A DNA stretch of 64,000 nucleotides from Chloranthus sessilifolius. Taxonomy: Eukaryota > Streptophyta > Magnoliopsida > Chloranthales > Chloranthaceae. The DNA lies in NCBI GenBank assembly GCA_021018995.1, contig CM037588.1, positions 152,725,725 to 152,789,724 of the forward strand, in the 5' to 3' direction. Shown in pieces: positions 1 through 31,993 of the stretch (its first letter is position 1; each line of letters starts with the position of its first letter). The notes under the pieces were generated by a model, which was given only the letters and a program-made list of their open reading frames with translations, did no database searches and was not told where the DNA came from. The position numbers and the translations under genes are program-made.

Positions 1-75
1 CAGACCAAATATCTTCCCGCGTTTTTACATGTACATGGAGACTCCACTGCATTGGACGCTGGGACCTATCCGTAG

Positions 76-312
76 TCAAGTTCTGATTGCAGGGTCAAAT
101 CTGTGCCCCGACAGAGCAATGGTTGGGACTGTGAGATATTTGTTTTGAAGTACATAGAGTACTTCATGTTGGGGAAGAAATTCGATTGCAGCCAAGGGAA
201 TATGAGTCAGATCAGGGCAGAAATTGGCCAAGCCCTCGCTAAATTTACTGCCGATGGAGAAGCCGAGAGAGCCACCGATGAAGAACCTACAACTGATGCA
301 GCAACACCCTAG
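76..312 (+). CDS. Ulp1-like (C48) cysteine peptidase, C-terminal fragment, MULE-associated
   Basis: The open frame after a TAG at 73-75 encodes PRQSNGWDCEIFVLKYIEYF and a short acidic tail before a stop at 310-312. The Gln and Cys in Q-S-N-G-W-D-C match the oxyanion Gln and nucleophile Cys of Ulp1/SENP-type SUMO proteases, followed by the usual hydrophobic segment of the family. The Gly normally after the Cys is Glu here. The His and Asp of the triad should lie upstream, out of the window or in another frame. Such domains are known as passenger genes of plant MULEs (Kaonashi/CUMULE type), and the MULE transposase at 785-3583 converges on it. Probably part of that element, not a host SUMO protease. 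A GTG at 103 is not a credible start; the true start is upstream. Confidence 0.7.
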   Translation, partial: SSSDCRVKSVPRQSNGWDCEIFVLKYIEYFMLGKKFDCSQGNMSQIRAEIGQALAKFTADGEAERATDEEPTTDAATP

Positions 313-784
313 TTTTTTTTAAAAGTTAAAATTGTATGTAGTTGTATCTTGGAACATTCAAGGATATTTGTAAATGAAAATTTTAATTGTAAAATAATCA
401 TTATTTTTTTTAATTTATAATCTCAAGTATGTAAAATTTTTATATCGACTGGTTAACATTAGGCTGGTTTTGGGCTTGTCACAGACCCTATTAAAGAGTG
501 CTCAAGCAGTCGATTGCAGAAGCAATCGACATCGACTATATTCTCAAATAATATCGTATTCGATCGATATTATATCTAACCGTCTCAAACGTTTCGAAAA
601 TTCTTAAGAGTACCAAGTTTGCCTTAAATTCGAAAATCAAGTTGGATACAACCCCAATGAAGTTACAAGTCAAACCCAATTCTCACTAGGGCTATCTGTC
701 AACACTTCTTTACATTTTTTGGAAAATTTACAGCTAGTGGACTGTGGGGTGTAGTTGAATATTTAGCCGACTTCTTGTACTGTA
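313..784. other. Noncoding spacer between convergent Ulp1 and transposase frames
   Basis: AT-rich with no coding frame. At 511-528 there is a perfect 7-bp stem with a 4-nt loop (CGATTGC AGAA GCAATCG), followed by ATCGACATCGACT and TCGATCGATATTA. These motifs resemble the denser array at 3596-3935 on the other side of the transposase, so they may be subterminal or regulatory repeats of the same element. Confidence 0.5.
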
Positions 785-3583
785 TCAACCCATCGGCCCA
801 ATTGCCGTGCAACTCCTGCGATTGTGACCATACTCACTGCACCTGCCACACTGTAGGGCCCTAACTTCACCCTTAGACCTTATCTTTCTCTTTCTCGGAT
901 GGCCGGCTTGCTTTCGATAATTGTAGGGTGGTCTTACTTTCATATTTTCAGGCAGTTGCTCAGCTTGGAATGCCCATTGGCTTTTATCGAGGGAGGGAAG
1001 CCATTGTTCGTCGTATGTTTGTCTAAAGCAAACAATAAAAAACCAATTATCACAGAAATTATGATAATCGTAACTTCTCCGATTGATAGCTGCCATGACA
1101 TGAGAGCAAGGCAAGCCATGAATAAGCCAACGACGGCAAGTACACGTCTTGTGTTCCAAGTCAACGTGATAAATGAAATTTCTGGAATTGACCTGAAATT
1201 GATCGCGCCCGTATGGTTGAGCTCTCTTCCTACCGACCCATTGTAGTACCTTCTTCATGTGCTCGTCTGCTTTTGGGCAGAGTAAGGTGGTCCATTTCTC
1301 AGATATCTGTCTGCGCTTTTGAAAATGATCGGCGACTATCTCTCTAGTAGTTCTGATTAGGTCGATAATTGGTCTCTTTCGAGCTATTTTTAGTACGCTA
1401 TTTAAGCTTTCGACATTATTCGTAGTCAGAAAATCATATTGCCTTCCTTTCATATGTGCGTGTGCCCAATGCTTTGGATCTATTTTCAAAATATACTCTA
1501 CGGCCCGAGGATCAACATGATCTTCCTTCATTTTTTAAATAAAATAATCAAATTTCTCTACTGAATATGCACACGCGATGCACCAGCATAAACCCTTCAC
1601 ATTATTCTTGGGATACGTGTGTTGTAAATTTTATGTTATATGTCGCATGCAATAGTTGTGGTGTGCGTTAGGGAAGATATGTTTGACCGTCTTAATTAAA
1701 CCCTTCGATTTATCCGTGATAAAAATGAAATCTTCGGTAAATTCACCGATCACGAACGCACCTACTCGTTCAAGAAACCACATCCACGTATCCTCTTCTT
1801 CTAATTCGACGACAGCAAATGCTAACGGTAATATATGGCCATTACTGTCTTGCCCCGAGGCAATAAGTAGGATCCCTTCGAAACATCCCTGTAGGTGTGT
1901 GCCATCTACAAGCAGTGTGTGACGAAGTGTATTACGGTAGCTTCCGATGCACGGGCTGAAACTCCAAAAAAATCTTTAAAATTTACCGTCAAGCGTTAGT
2001 TGAAAGGACCTCTCCATCTCCTTCACATAGGCTGGTAGATCCACAAATTATCGTTCCCAACTGCCTCTAATATCATTAAGGGCAAGTTCTTTTCCCCTCC
2101 AAGCTTTAGCATATGAGATTTGCACATTATAAGCTTTTGCAATATCAAATATTATCGATGCCGGGGTGTAGTCGAATCCTTCCATAAGTTTCTCCCGTAC
2201 ATAATTAGCTACGAAAGAGATTGTTGCATTACGGTGACCGTGCGATTCGATCTTAGCGGCCCCGTATGTGTGAGTACTATTGAACGTCTTGATTTGGAAA
2301 GTGTCGAGCCCAGTTAATTTAGACGCATGTATTCGTCATTAACAACCGGGTTCGTAGCATGCGGCTGTCACTCGGTAATTAGCGGTTTTCAAAGGCCGAA
2401 TTTGGAAGTTTTTCTCCACCGCGTGCTCTTTCAATGCTCTTTGAAACGTTTATTTATCTCTGAAGATCTCTCCAGCTTTAAACGTCTAATTTCGATATTC
2501 GGTTTTCACCTCTTGATCGGAAGACTCGTCCGATGTCTCTGACACTTCGTAAGCTCCATCTACTAATGGATTATCAATGCCTCTCGTAAAACATTTCGAA
2601 TCCTCTTTTATAAACCTATCCGGTTCATCATCATAATCTTCGACGTTCTCTTCACTAGCAGCGTTTTGAGGTGGTTCACTAGATCCTTCTTCACCGAAGG
2701 GGTTCTGATGTGGTTGACTAGGCCCTTCACGGAATGGGTCATGACATGGCTGACTAAGTCCTTCACTGAACGGGTTCTGACATGGTTGACTAGTCCCTTC
2801 ACCGAAGGGGTGATTATATGTATGAAAATAGGGTTGAGCTCCTTTGTTAATCCCTATCGATGGCATAGTAGAATATAATTCGTGAGTCATCCAAGTTGTG
2901 AATCCACCGGGAAATATATGATGAAAATCGTCTTCATCCCCCACTCTTAGAGACGCGTAGTCTAACTCTTGACTACAATGTGCCCCATGCATATTTTGTA
3001 GTGGGCCATCATATGATTCAACTGGGGTATGGTTCGGATCAATAGTTGTCTTCATGGTGGATATGTTTGTCGTAAAATCGCCGTCATCACCTAACTGAAT
3101 AATATCATATATAAGTCCTTCCTCCTCAAACTTACATGACTGGAAGGAATGGTTACTCACAAAATCAGTCCCACCTAGAGGTACTTGTTCAGCTTCAAAT
3201 CGGAAGGAGGATGGTTCTTTAATGATGAATACCTTTATAATGTCCGACCTGGATTTATAAAACGAAAATAGGGTGACCAAATCAACCGAATCCAAAACGT
3301 CAGCAAGTACAGGGGTGTTCACTATCTTCATAGAGAACTTTATGGAAATTGTTTCATCTGCTCTCGCAAAACTGACAGCAGAAATTCGCCTTCTGAACCT
3401 TTCATAAGATATACCCGTCGAAATTGTAATAACTCTCCGGCGGCCACCTTGATACAAACCATCATCGTTTATAATATGACCATCAAAGTGATAAAGAAGA
3501 GGAATTTTCACACCAGACATTGCCTGTTTAAGAAGGAGAAGAAAGGAGTCATAAGACGGACGAATATGACAAATTAGTAACAA
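785..3583 (-). pseudogene. MuDR/MULE transposase, near full length, frameshifted
   Basis: Read right to left. The N-terminal frame (3583-2486) is best started at the Met at 3520 (MSGVKIPLLYHFDG), resembling the N-terminal domain of plant mudrA proteins. It carries a Pro/Gln/Ser-rich repeat (FxEGxSQPxQNP type, about 2610-2800). The middle (about 1925-1640) encodes the DDE core with the VDGTH and PLAFAVVE blocks, but in broken frames. The C-terminal frame (1531-785) has a SWIM finger C-T-C...P-C-S-H (about 1148-1094) and a zinc knuckle C-x2-C-x4-H-x4-C (about 853-812). Domain order is that of an autonomous MULE transposase, but frame changes near 2480 and 1540 make it nonfunctional. It converges with the Ulp1 fragment. 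Confidence 0.85.
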
Positions 3584-3595
3584 AACAACTGATAT

Positions 3596-3935
3596 CCAAT
3601 TGTTACCGATTGAGTATCCAATCGTTACCGATTGCTTATCAAATCGGCATCGACTTCATAAACAATCGGTAATGATTGGATACTTAATCGGTAAAGATTA
3701 GATACTCAATCGTTAACGATTGTTTATAAAGTCGATGCCGATTTGATAAGCAATCGATATCGATTGCATTAACAGTCGATATCGATTTTATTTACAATCG
3801 ATATCGATTGTGTTAACAGTCGATAATGATTTTATGCAATCGATATCGACTCTTTGCATATATTTACCTAGTAAATATATGCAAAGATATTTACAATCGA
3901 CCATCTCCTGCATTTATTTACAATCGATATCAATT
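3596..3935. repeat. Palindrome array and long imperfect hairpin upstream of the MULE transposase
   Basis: Two structures abut. First, 3619-3668 and 3717-3766 are inverted copies; the inner 39 bases (3630-3668 against 3717-3755) differ at one base, and the 48-bp loop is itself imperfectly self-complementary. Second, from 3751 the motif CAATCGATATCGATTG recurs about every 22 bp (near 3751, 3773, 3795, 3818, 3836), alternating CAATCG and CAGTCG starts, with a relict copy near 3922. The array lies immediately 5' of the transposase reading frame, where a promoter is expected. It may be a terminal or subterminal MULE repeat; the true element end was not identified. Confidence 0.75.
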
Positions 3936-4648
3936 CACCTTTTCCAAAATAACTTTCGATATGGTTTACACTGGATCTGAACATACCTCGCGTCGGAATG
4001 AGAAATTGCAGGATCTTCAACTCCCAATGGCAAAATGCAGAAGCTTCTTCTCCCAAACCTCTGTTTTCTTCTTCCAGTTAGCAGATCTGAGGCAGAAGAC
4101 GTCGTCACCTTCACCACCTCTAACTTCTTGTAACTTTAGCGCAGATTAAAATGAGAAAAAATGGGATGTATTTGGGTTAAAGAAAGTTAGAGAAGGGGAT
4201 AATATGAACTTTTTATTCTCCTTAGGGTCGACTTGGCTTCGAGCTAGTCGATTTGGATAAAGGTGAAACTATAGGGTCTTTGCAGTAAAAGGTACATCTG
4301 ACAAGGTCGATTAGGTAAATTTCCCTTCTTTTTATGTTGGTCAGGTTTTTTTTAATCTTAACAACTCGTATCATTCTTAGCAAAAATGTTACAATAACAA
4401 ATCTTATAATCTTAGAGGTCGTAAATGGGGTTGTTGCTTTATAGAATGGTTCCGTAGAGTAGCCACTTCTCAGCACCACATCTTTCTTCTTGTCTTATAT
4501 TTATATTTATTATTTTTATTTTTTTTTATACAAGCACATCTTCACTAGCACATGTTTCTTTCTTTCTTATTATTATTTTTTTTTAATATTTATTTATTTA
4601 TTTTTTGATACGAGCACATCTTCTTCATTCTTAGTTTTTAATGATTGA
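3936..4648. other. No gene recognised
   Basis: AT-rich. 4495-4640 contains two diverged copies of a T-rich stretch ending in A-C-A/G-A-G-C-A-C-A-T-C-T-T-C, that is, a local duplication. Short open frames on both strands have no recognisable domain. Confidence 0.4.
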
Positions 4649-5033
4649 CATTTAAACACCACAACCGTATTGAAATACCATTAAGTAGACTTTTGACCTT
4701 ATACTATTAAAGTGTAATTTCCAATTATGCCACACATCTTGATCAATCTAAATTTTCCAAGTGCTTATCCATATTAGAAAATGCCCTAGTTTAAGAATCA
4801 TACCTATATGTAGGTGAGCGGTAAACTTGAATATCAACCATTAAAAACTAAAAACAATATTGATATTCAAAATGTGCAGATCAGATAATTAAACTCTCAA
4901 AAAATGTAATTTTTGGTCTGATTTTCCTTCAATGATATATCACTTTGACGGTATGAATAATCGAAATATTAAACTCTTAAATTCTATCCTTAATAGTGTA
5001 AGATAATATAAATACTATTGTGGTGTTTAAATG
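4649..5033. mobile_element. MITE-like element with 16-bp terminal inverted repeats
   Basis: CATTTAAACACCACAA at 4649-4664 is exactly inverted as TTGTGGTGTTTAAATG at 5018-5033. The 385-bp interior is AT-rich and noncoding. No clear target-site duplication is visible at these borders, so the superfamily is left open; the borders may extend a few bases. Confidence 0.6.
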
Positions 5034-6122
5034 ACTGTTAGGAGATTCAGATTTATATTCTAAACAAGAGAAAAGGGACCGGCTTCCCAGATCGGCATTT
5101 AAACACTTAAAAGATGTGTGTAATCCAACTCATCCAAGTAATAGTGCAGATATTTAACTTAATTGGATGGAATAGGCTCAACAATTATTAATTGCTAATA
5201 TGAACCATCTAATCTATGAATCATCCAATCTATGCACCCTAATGTGGATGAATTTTAATTTCTTTTAAGGGTTAGAATTAAAATGCACCAATTAAATGAT
5301 TCCAATCCTATGATAAGTGCAATTTTTCCCTTCGATATGTGCTGGTGATGGGCTAACACTTGGATTATTAAGAGTGACCACATATGTGCCTTAGGACAGA
5401 ACAATAAAACATACTTTAGTGGTATTAGATCAATTAAAAGAAAGTGTATTTTAATCGTCTAAGATCATTAAAAAAATGTTTCAATGTTTAAATTGTGGCC
5501 AACCTCTTGGGTGATGTTAGAATACCAAAATGATCTCGCACCATTAAAGGAATAAAATGTGAGTAATCAAAAGTGACAAACTTAAATAGATGGGCCCAAA
5601 AATTTCACACATAGAAAGAATTGGTATTAGGTAACTGACTAGAGGACTGCCACTCTTAATAAGTGAGTCACTTTTAATATGCATGCCATGTGGAACTACT
5701 ATGGAGTCCTTGTGATTTAACGCCCATGATCTTAATATTCATGTGCAAAAGATTAGTCAAAAGATAATCTCCTTAATTTGACTCAAAAATATAGTGGTAT
5801 ATTGGATTTATATGATAGCCGTTAAATTTAATTTACATTTGACTATTTTGAATTAGGAGATGGAGATTTTTTTTTTTAAATCAGCCCCAATCTTGTAAAC
5901 CAAAGATCTGTGAGGATAGATTTCACATGCCACACTTTCCAAAAAGTGACCCGATTATCCAGTCCCCTGGCATTCGGGCCGTTTACTTAATACTAACTCT
6001 GCAAACGAAAGTTAGGAATGCAGGGCACGCTATACGAGCCTCCAAAACATAATCTTCTTCACTAGTTATCTTCTATCCAAAAACCGGAAAAACCCACTGC
6101 GCAAAATAGCAGCGCAGCGAAA
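5034..6122 (+). promoter_or_regulatory. RPL24 upstream region
   Basis: No coding frame is supported in these 1.1 kb. The last 150 bases before the ATG at 6123 become more GC-rich, as for a 5' leader, with a GGGCCGTTTA motif near 5975 that resembles the site-II/TCP-type elements common in plant ribosomal-protein promoters. No convincing TATA box is placed. The start codon lies in GCGAAAATGGCA, with A at -3 and G at +4. Confidence 0.4.
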
Positions 6123-27240
<21,118 letters not shown>

Positions 27241-27356
27241 TGTAGTAATTGAATTCCTTTTTCATCTTCTCTTTCTTTGCCTGTCATGAAATATATTTCG
27301 CATTGAGTTCATTCTTCTTTTACGATTCATAGATCCATTTCATTGCTTTGGATATG
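27241..27356 (+). promoter_or_regulatory. RPL24 proximal 3' UTR
   Basis: 116 bases between the stop codon and the solo LTR, pyrimidine-rich, no AATAAA of its own. The first AATAAA downstream of the stop is at 27363-27368, six bases inside the LTR. Confidence 0.5.
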
Positions 27357-28324
27357 TGATGCAATAAAAACGCTAAAATCCTAATTATGCAATTTAAAAA
27401 TCAACTTGAGATTTAATTGAGCAGTGGAGATATAGAAATTAATCTTAAAATACATAAAATATTTAATAACTTTATAAGGACAATTTAATTGTCTCAATTT
27501 AGCGTCTGTTGGCATATGAACTTTCCGATCTAGAAAATAGGTCTAAAATAGACTCTAGTTTCAATCTAGTTTAGGGCATCAAGTTACAATTTCGATATTG
27601 TCTCTCGACTCCTTACTAGAATTTGAATAATTTAAGACATGAAAAGTTTAAATCATTCAAAGGGAATCAACAAATTAAGGTTAGGAATTTAGAAATAAAA
27701 TCCCAACAATGATATAAAAAAAAAAAGATATTTTAGGTTTATGAGTTTTTCAATAGAAGAAACAAACTAAATAAATTACCTGACGATAATTAAAAGATAA
27801 AATAGAAAAGTGATAGAAGCTCCAAGGCTTTACACTAAAGAGATAGTTGGCCTCACACCAAACTGCGAGCGGAAAAAAGAATCGCTCTTCCAAGTTTTGA
27901 GAGAATTGCACAATCGAAGAAAATTTTGATAAAAGCTCTCAAATTGTATTTACAATATCTTTATATAGGCAGATAAATCCTAACTAAGCATAAATTTAAA
28001 ATAAGAAAATCCTAAAACAACAAAAACTTTAAAATGACAAGTTTTACCCTAAAACTCGTAATTCCGTCAACTTGCGGACGAGACTCACAAACAAGACTCA
28101 CGGACGTTTGTCCAGTATTCATGGATGTCCGTCCTCTGTTTACGGGCGTCTGTCGTGCACAAAACAGAAAACCTCAAAAATTACGGGCATCCGTAGAAAC
28201 TGATGCCATGAGCACGGATGCCCGTACTTTAATTTTTTAGACGTTTCATTTTTCAATTAGGAGCCTTCGGGATAATATCCTTCGATAGATTATAGGCGAT
28301 TCTTTAAATCAGATCTCTCTATCA
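27357..28324 (-). repeat. Solo LTR with perfect target-site duplication
   Basis: 968 bp from TGATGCAATAAA to CTCTCTATCA, flanked on both sides by ATATG (27352-27356 and 28325-28329). Orientation is minus: the minus strand reads CCTATATAAAG (TATA box, about 27969-27959) and a CT-rich leader. Upstream of the TATA box (28060-28225) are six to seven near-palindromes of the ACGGGCATCCGT / ACGGATGCCCGT type. No internal region remains, so it is a recombination product. Superfamily not determined. Confidence 0.88.
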
Positions 28325-28329
28325 ATATG

Positions 28330-28737
28330 GATGCAGTTAACTATGTGTTACATAGCTTAAACAATATAATATTTAACTAAATAAGTGAGAGTTTAGGGGA
28401 GTGATAGTATCCTGTGAGGAATATGTAATGGGCTTGGCTTCTGACAGGTTTTGAACTTGGCCCAAGCCTGCCGAGCCTGTGTCAGGCTCATGATCGCAAG
28501 TCCAAGCTAACCCGCAACTAACTTTCAAAGCTCACGCTTGGCTTGGCTTGGCCGCTTATTCATAGTTAGCCATAGATTTACAAAAAATAGCTCTATATTT
28601 AAAAAAAAAAAAGGAAATTTGATATATTGCAAATTCCTTCTAAGAAGTAAATATCTATTTTAAAATAAAATTATAGAATTTAAAATTAGAAAATCTATAA
28701 CTGTTTAAGGGTTAATATTGCAAGTGAAACCCAGTAT
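28330..28737. other. Intergenic, half of a CCAAGCC/GGCTTGG repeat
   Basis: 28415-28560 contains GGGCTTGGCTT, CCCAAGCCTG and TCAGGCTC words in both orientations, resembling the hAT-like repeat at 34548-35090 but without a clear right end. Confidence 0.4.
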
Positions 28738-29099
28738 CATGGTTTCAAATATCGGCCGATCACAATCTGGGTCGATTTTAGCCCAAACGATCCCAAATTT
28801 TTGGGTTGGATCGTTTGTACATGAGTATCGGACCTGGATTGATTGATACCGAATGATATTTAGGTCAGATCGCCAATCCACCGATCCTGAAAACTTACAC
28901 ATAAATAGTATATTAAACTCTACACCTAATATAACTTACAAAATAAATAAAATAAGGCAATGCAAAAAATAATCAAACTTTCTAAAATCCCTACTCTCTA
29001 CCGTTGACCAGCGTCTCTTTCATTGGGCACCTTTTCTGAATCTAAAAGGTCTTTGGCAGTTCACAGCTTCTCTTAATTTTTTTTGCCAGTCATATATGT

Positions 29100-29151
29100 T
29101 CTCTGTCTCTCTCTCTCTTTCTCTCTCTCTCTCTATGTATATATATGCAAT

Positions 29152-29203
<52 letters not shown>
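29100..29203. repeat. Compound (TC)n/(TA)n microsatellite
   Basis: TC-rich tract 29100-29134, then (TA)n 29154-29203. Confidence 0.95.
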
Positions 29204-29208
<5 letters not shown>

Positions 29209-29253
29209 TATAAAAAAATTATTTATTATGTAAAAAAAACATTGAGTGCTTTG

Positions 29254-29444
29254 CAAGGATCAAAATTCCGGATTTCATTTCGATTTCGGGCTAATCCGAA
29301 ATCAAAATTTTGCCGAAATTTTTAATTTTGGCTGAAAACTTCAAACAACCCGAAATAATGAAATTTCAATTCGGTTTCGGTGAGAATCAAAAACGATAAT
29401 TTGGACTGAAATTTTGGTTATTTCGGCCGAAATTTTGAACCTTG
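29254..29444. mobile_element. hAT-like MITE, TTTCGG family, perfect 8-bp TSD
   Basis: CAAGGATCAAAATTCCGG ... GGCCGAAATTTTGAACCTTG, 191 bp, flanked by identical GTGCTTTG (29246-29253 and 29445-29452). An 8-bp duplication supports hAT-type transposition. The interior is TTTCGG/CCGAAA words. Confidence 0.88.
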
Positions 29445-29711
29445 GTGCTTTGAATTAAGTGATGGAAATTATTTTTTGCCAAATCTTCTACACAAGGGAT
29501 CTTGAGATCATAGGCTATTTTTTTCTTAATGTGGGAGTTGTAAATATAAATTATGGTGTATCATACAATATACATAAAAACGGACTATTAGTAAAAAATG
29601 TTTAATTATTGTAATTTTTCCCTCAAACATTTTTGGCGTTGGGATCGCCCGATTCGATCCACTGATCCCGATCTGGTGACTAATACCAATATTTGAAACC
29701 ATGATCAGTAT

Positions 29712-30410
29712 GCTAATCATATAAGAGAGCCCGACGGGTCTAGGAGCTTAATCTCGAGCCTGGCCTGTGTAAATGGTCAAACGGTTGATTATATATGCCG
29801 TTTGCTGAGAATTTTTTTATTTTTTTTATTTTGAAAAGATTTGCTGAGAATGCTGGTATTGATTATTGGTGGCTAATATTTTTTTTGAGATTAACATTTC
29901 CAAGATAGGGCAATGATGAAACAGTTGGACCTGATGGTTGCCATTGCAAGATATTAATGCATCAAAACCTTGCTCAAATTGCCCATTATTAGTGGTAATA
30001 GTTTTGTATTAACACTGCTGGTGTTTCTTTGAGGTTTCGTGGATGAAGATGTGGGGTTTGTTCTGAGTAACGATTTGAATGACCACAAAGAGAGAAGACG
30101 TAAGCAATCATGCATAGTAGTGCATCCAAGTGTTTTTTGGCTGTGGAAAGTGTAATTTTAATGGTTAGCTGTGAAAATTGTTTTTTTTGAAGATTTCTCA
30201 GTTATGTACTTCTCATCCTTGGATTTTTATAACGAAATCATCATTGTGATATTGAAAAAATCTCTCTCACACAACAAGCATAGCTGCATACAGATGGGGG
30301 AGATGGCAAAACGATCATTTTGAGGGTCTGTTTGGAGGGGAGGAAAACATAGGGATCTGAAAGATTCGAAAATCCATACAAATCCAATGCTTGGGTCGGT
30401 TGTAAGGGTT
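29712..30410. other. Intergenic, nothing recognised
   Basis: No coding frame, element border or RNA gene is visible. Confidence 0.4.
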
Positions 30411-30411
30411 C

Positions 30412-30412
<1 letters not shown>

Positions 30413-30494
<82 letters not shown>
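30413..30494. repeat. (TA)n(GA)n microsatellite
   Basis: TA repeats 30413-30446 pass directly into GA repeats to 30494. Downstream, 30525-30590 has a short direct repeat around CCCCAATGAGGCAC / CCCCAGTGAGGCAC. Confidence 0.95.
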
Positions 30495-30699
30495 ATGAAG
30501 TACTTCAATGGTCTAAATTTTGGGGAGCATGCCCCAATGAGGCACGGTGAGAATTGCCTGCCCCAGTGAGGCACAGCGAGCGTTCCTCACTGGTCCATGT
30601 GGAGTTTCATGTGACCCATAAACCACTGTTTTTCTATCATGTGGAACTCGAATGTGCATCATTTAGATCAATTTTATAAAAAAATAATTTCTTTTTATT

Positions 30700-31330
30700 T
30701 GTTGAAGGCAAAAGTCAAACATTGACCGCTGATGGTATACTCATGGTCTCAAGATTCATTGTGTGAAAGATTAGGATAAAAAAGATCTCTACCTTTATAT
30801 TTGAAGAAGTCAAGGGGTTTTCAGTATTGACTCCCACAATAATAGGGTTGGCGCTAATAGAGGTATCCTTAATATCTATTAGCGCCCTCCTTTCAAACAA
30901 AAAAGCGCGCATGCAATCTTAGTGCATACTTGTGTAAACCCTTCAAAATCATTGATTGCTTTGGATCAGATGATGGAGATCATGTTTCAAGTTGATCATC
31001 AACAAAATGGATCTTGAGATCATTTCTCACCTATCAGACGGCCCGTTTTGTATTCCACATGTCTTAGAACCCAAAAATGCCTCTAAAATCACGTTTAAGC
31101 TTGATGTATGCTATAGCAGCATTTTTTGGGGATCTGTGACATTGGAATAAAAAATGGAGCGTCTGATAGGTGAGACATGATCTCAAGATCCACTTTGTAA
31201 ATGATCGGGGTGAAAAAGGATCTCTATCATCTGACTTGAAATAATCAATGGTTTTACAGGAGTTGCACACATGGATGCTTCTAGAGATCACACAGGCGCT
31301 AATAGAGGTACCCTTAATATAATGACCACG
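30700..31330. mobile_element. Copies of a dispersed DNA element with GGGTACCTCTATTAGCGCC ends
   Basis: GCGCTAATAGAGGTA(T/C)CC occurs at about 30851-30868 and 31305-31322, each followed by TTAATAT. The body contains GGATCAGATGATGGAGATC and GGATCTTGAGATC. The same blocks build 51789-52179, which has both ends. Fragments without ends lie at 31480-31700, 32040-32220 and 52330-52460. Superfamily unknown. Confidence 0.5.
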
Positions 31331-31804
31331 ATACACTACCTCACAGGAGCTACACTTGCACACAAGATTTGGTCCGTTGCACGTAGTTTAAAAGGAAGAC
31401 TTAGTAATTTTGAGACCTTTGTCACCTAGAACACCATCCAAACCGTGTGAATTGAAGCCAGGATGTAGAGATCTTTGGTGCCAAAATTTGGCACAAAGCA
31501 CGATTTCTATTATCTCGTTCAACATAGGCAAAGCACATCACTTGATTCAATAGTTAATTGTGCTGAATCTGAGGATAGAGATCATGTTTTGTGCCAATCT
31601 TTTGGAGCAAAGATCTTTACTTCATGGCTTTCAAATCAAACGGTTTAGATGATGTTTCACCTGACATAGGTCTCAAAAGATATCACGTCTTCTTTTCGAT
31701 GCTATAAAAAAATATCAAGTCTTCCTTTTAAATTGTCCAATGATATAAATAATATTTTATTTTTTTTAATAAATAACGGTATAACTAATATTAGGGGATG
31801 TGAC
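31331..31804. other. Intergenic with fragments of the same dispersed element
   Basis: 31530-31690 shares the GATAGAGATCATGTTTTGTG and AAACGGTTTAGATGATG wording of the family above. No gene. Confidence 0.35.
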
Positions 31805-31993
31805 CATGGATCAAAATTTCGGCTAAAACGTTTTGATTTCAGGCATGCTCGAAACGAAACCGAAATCTAGGTCCACATTTGTATGGACTCCAAACCTTTG
31901 GCCGAAATTCATACTTTCAGTCAAAATTTCGGATTTCGGTTTTGGTTTCGGTCATGCCCAAAATTGAAATCCATCCCGAAATTTTGATCCTTG
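31805..31993. mobile_element. hAT-like MITE, TTTCGG family
   Basis: CATGGATCAAAATTTCGGC ... CCGAAATTTTGATCCTTG, 189 bp, flanked by GATGTGAC and GATGCTAC (six of eight bases match). Close relative of 29254-29444. Confidence 0.75.

Larger units (their letters stand above)
28738..29703. mobile_element. hAT-like non-autonomous element with nested insertion
   Basis: Ends CATGGTTTCAAATATCGG and ATACCAATATTTGAAACCATG type are inverted repeats of about 18 bp. Flanks CCCAGTAT and ATCAGTAT agree at six of eight bases. The 966 bp include a CT/AT microsatellite (29100-29203) and the complete MITE 29254-29444, so this host element is the older one. Confidence 0.7.

Noticed and set aside
899-2542. Plus-strand frames opposite the MULE transposase
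   Set aside because: Antisense shadows; the minus strand carries the recognisable domains.
3596-3935. CRISPR-like regular repeats
   Set aside because: Units of about 22 bp have no unique spacers and the context is a plant transposon.
29020-29325. Frames on both strands across the 29.1-kb microsatellite
   Set aside because: Products of TA/TC repeats.
31064-31363. 99-codon minus-strand frame
   Set aside because: Lies within a dispersed element family; no domain.
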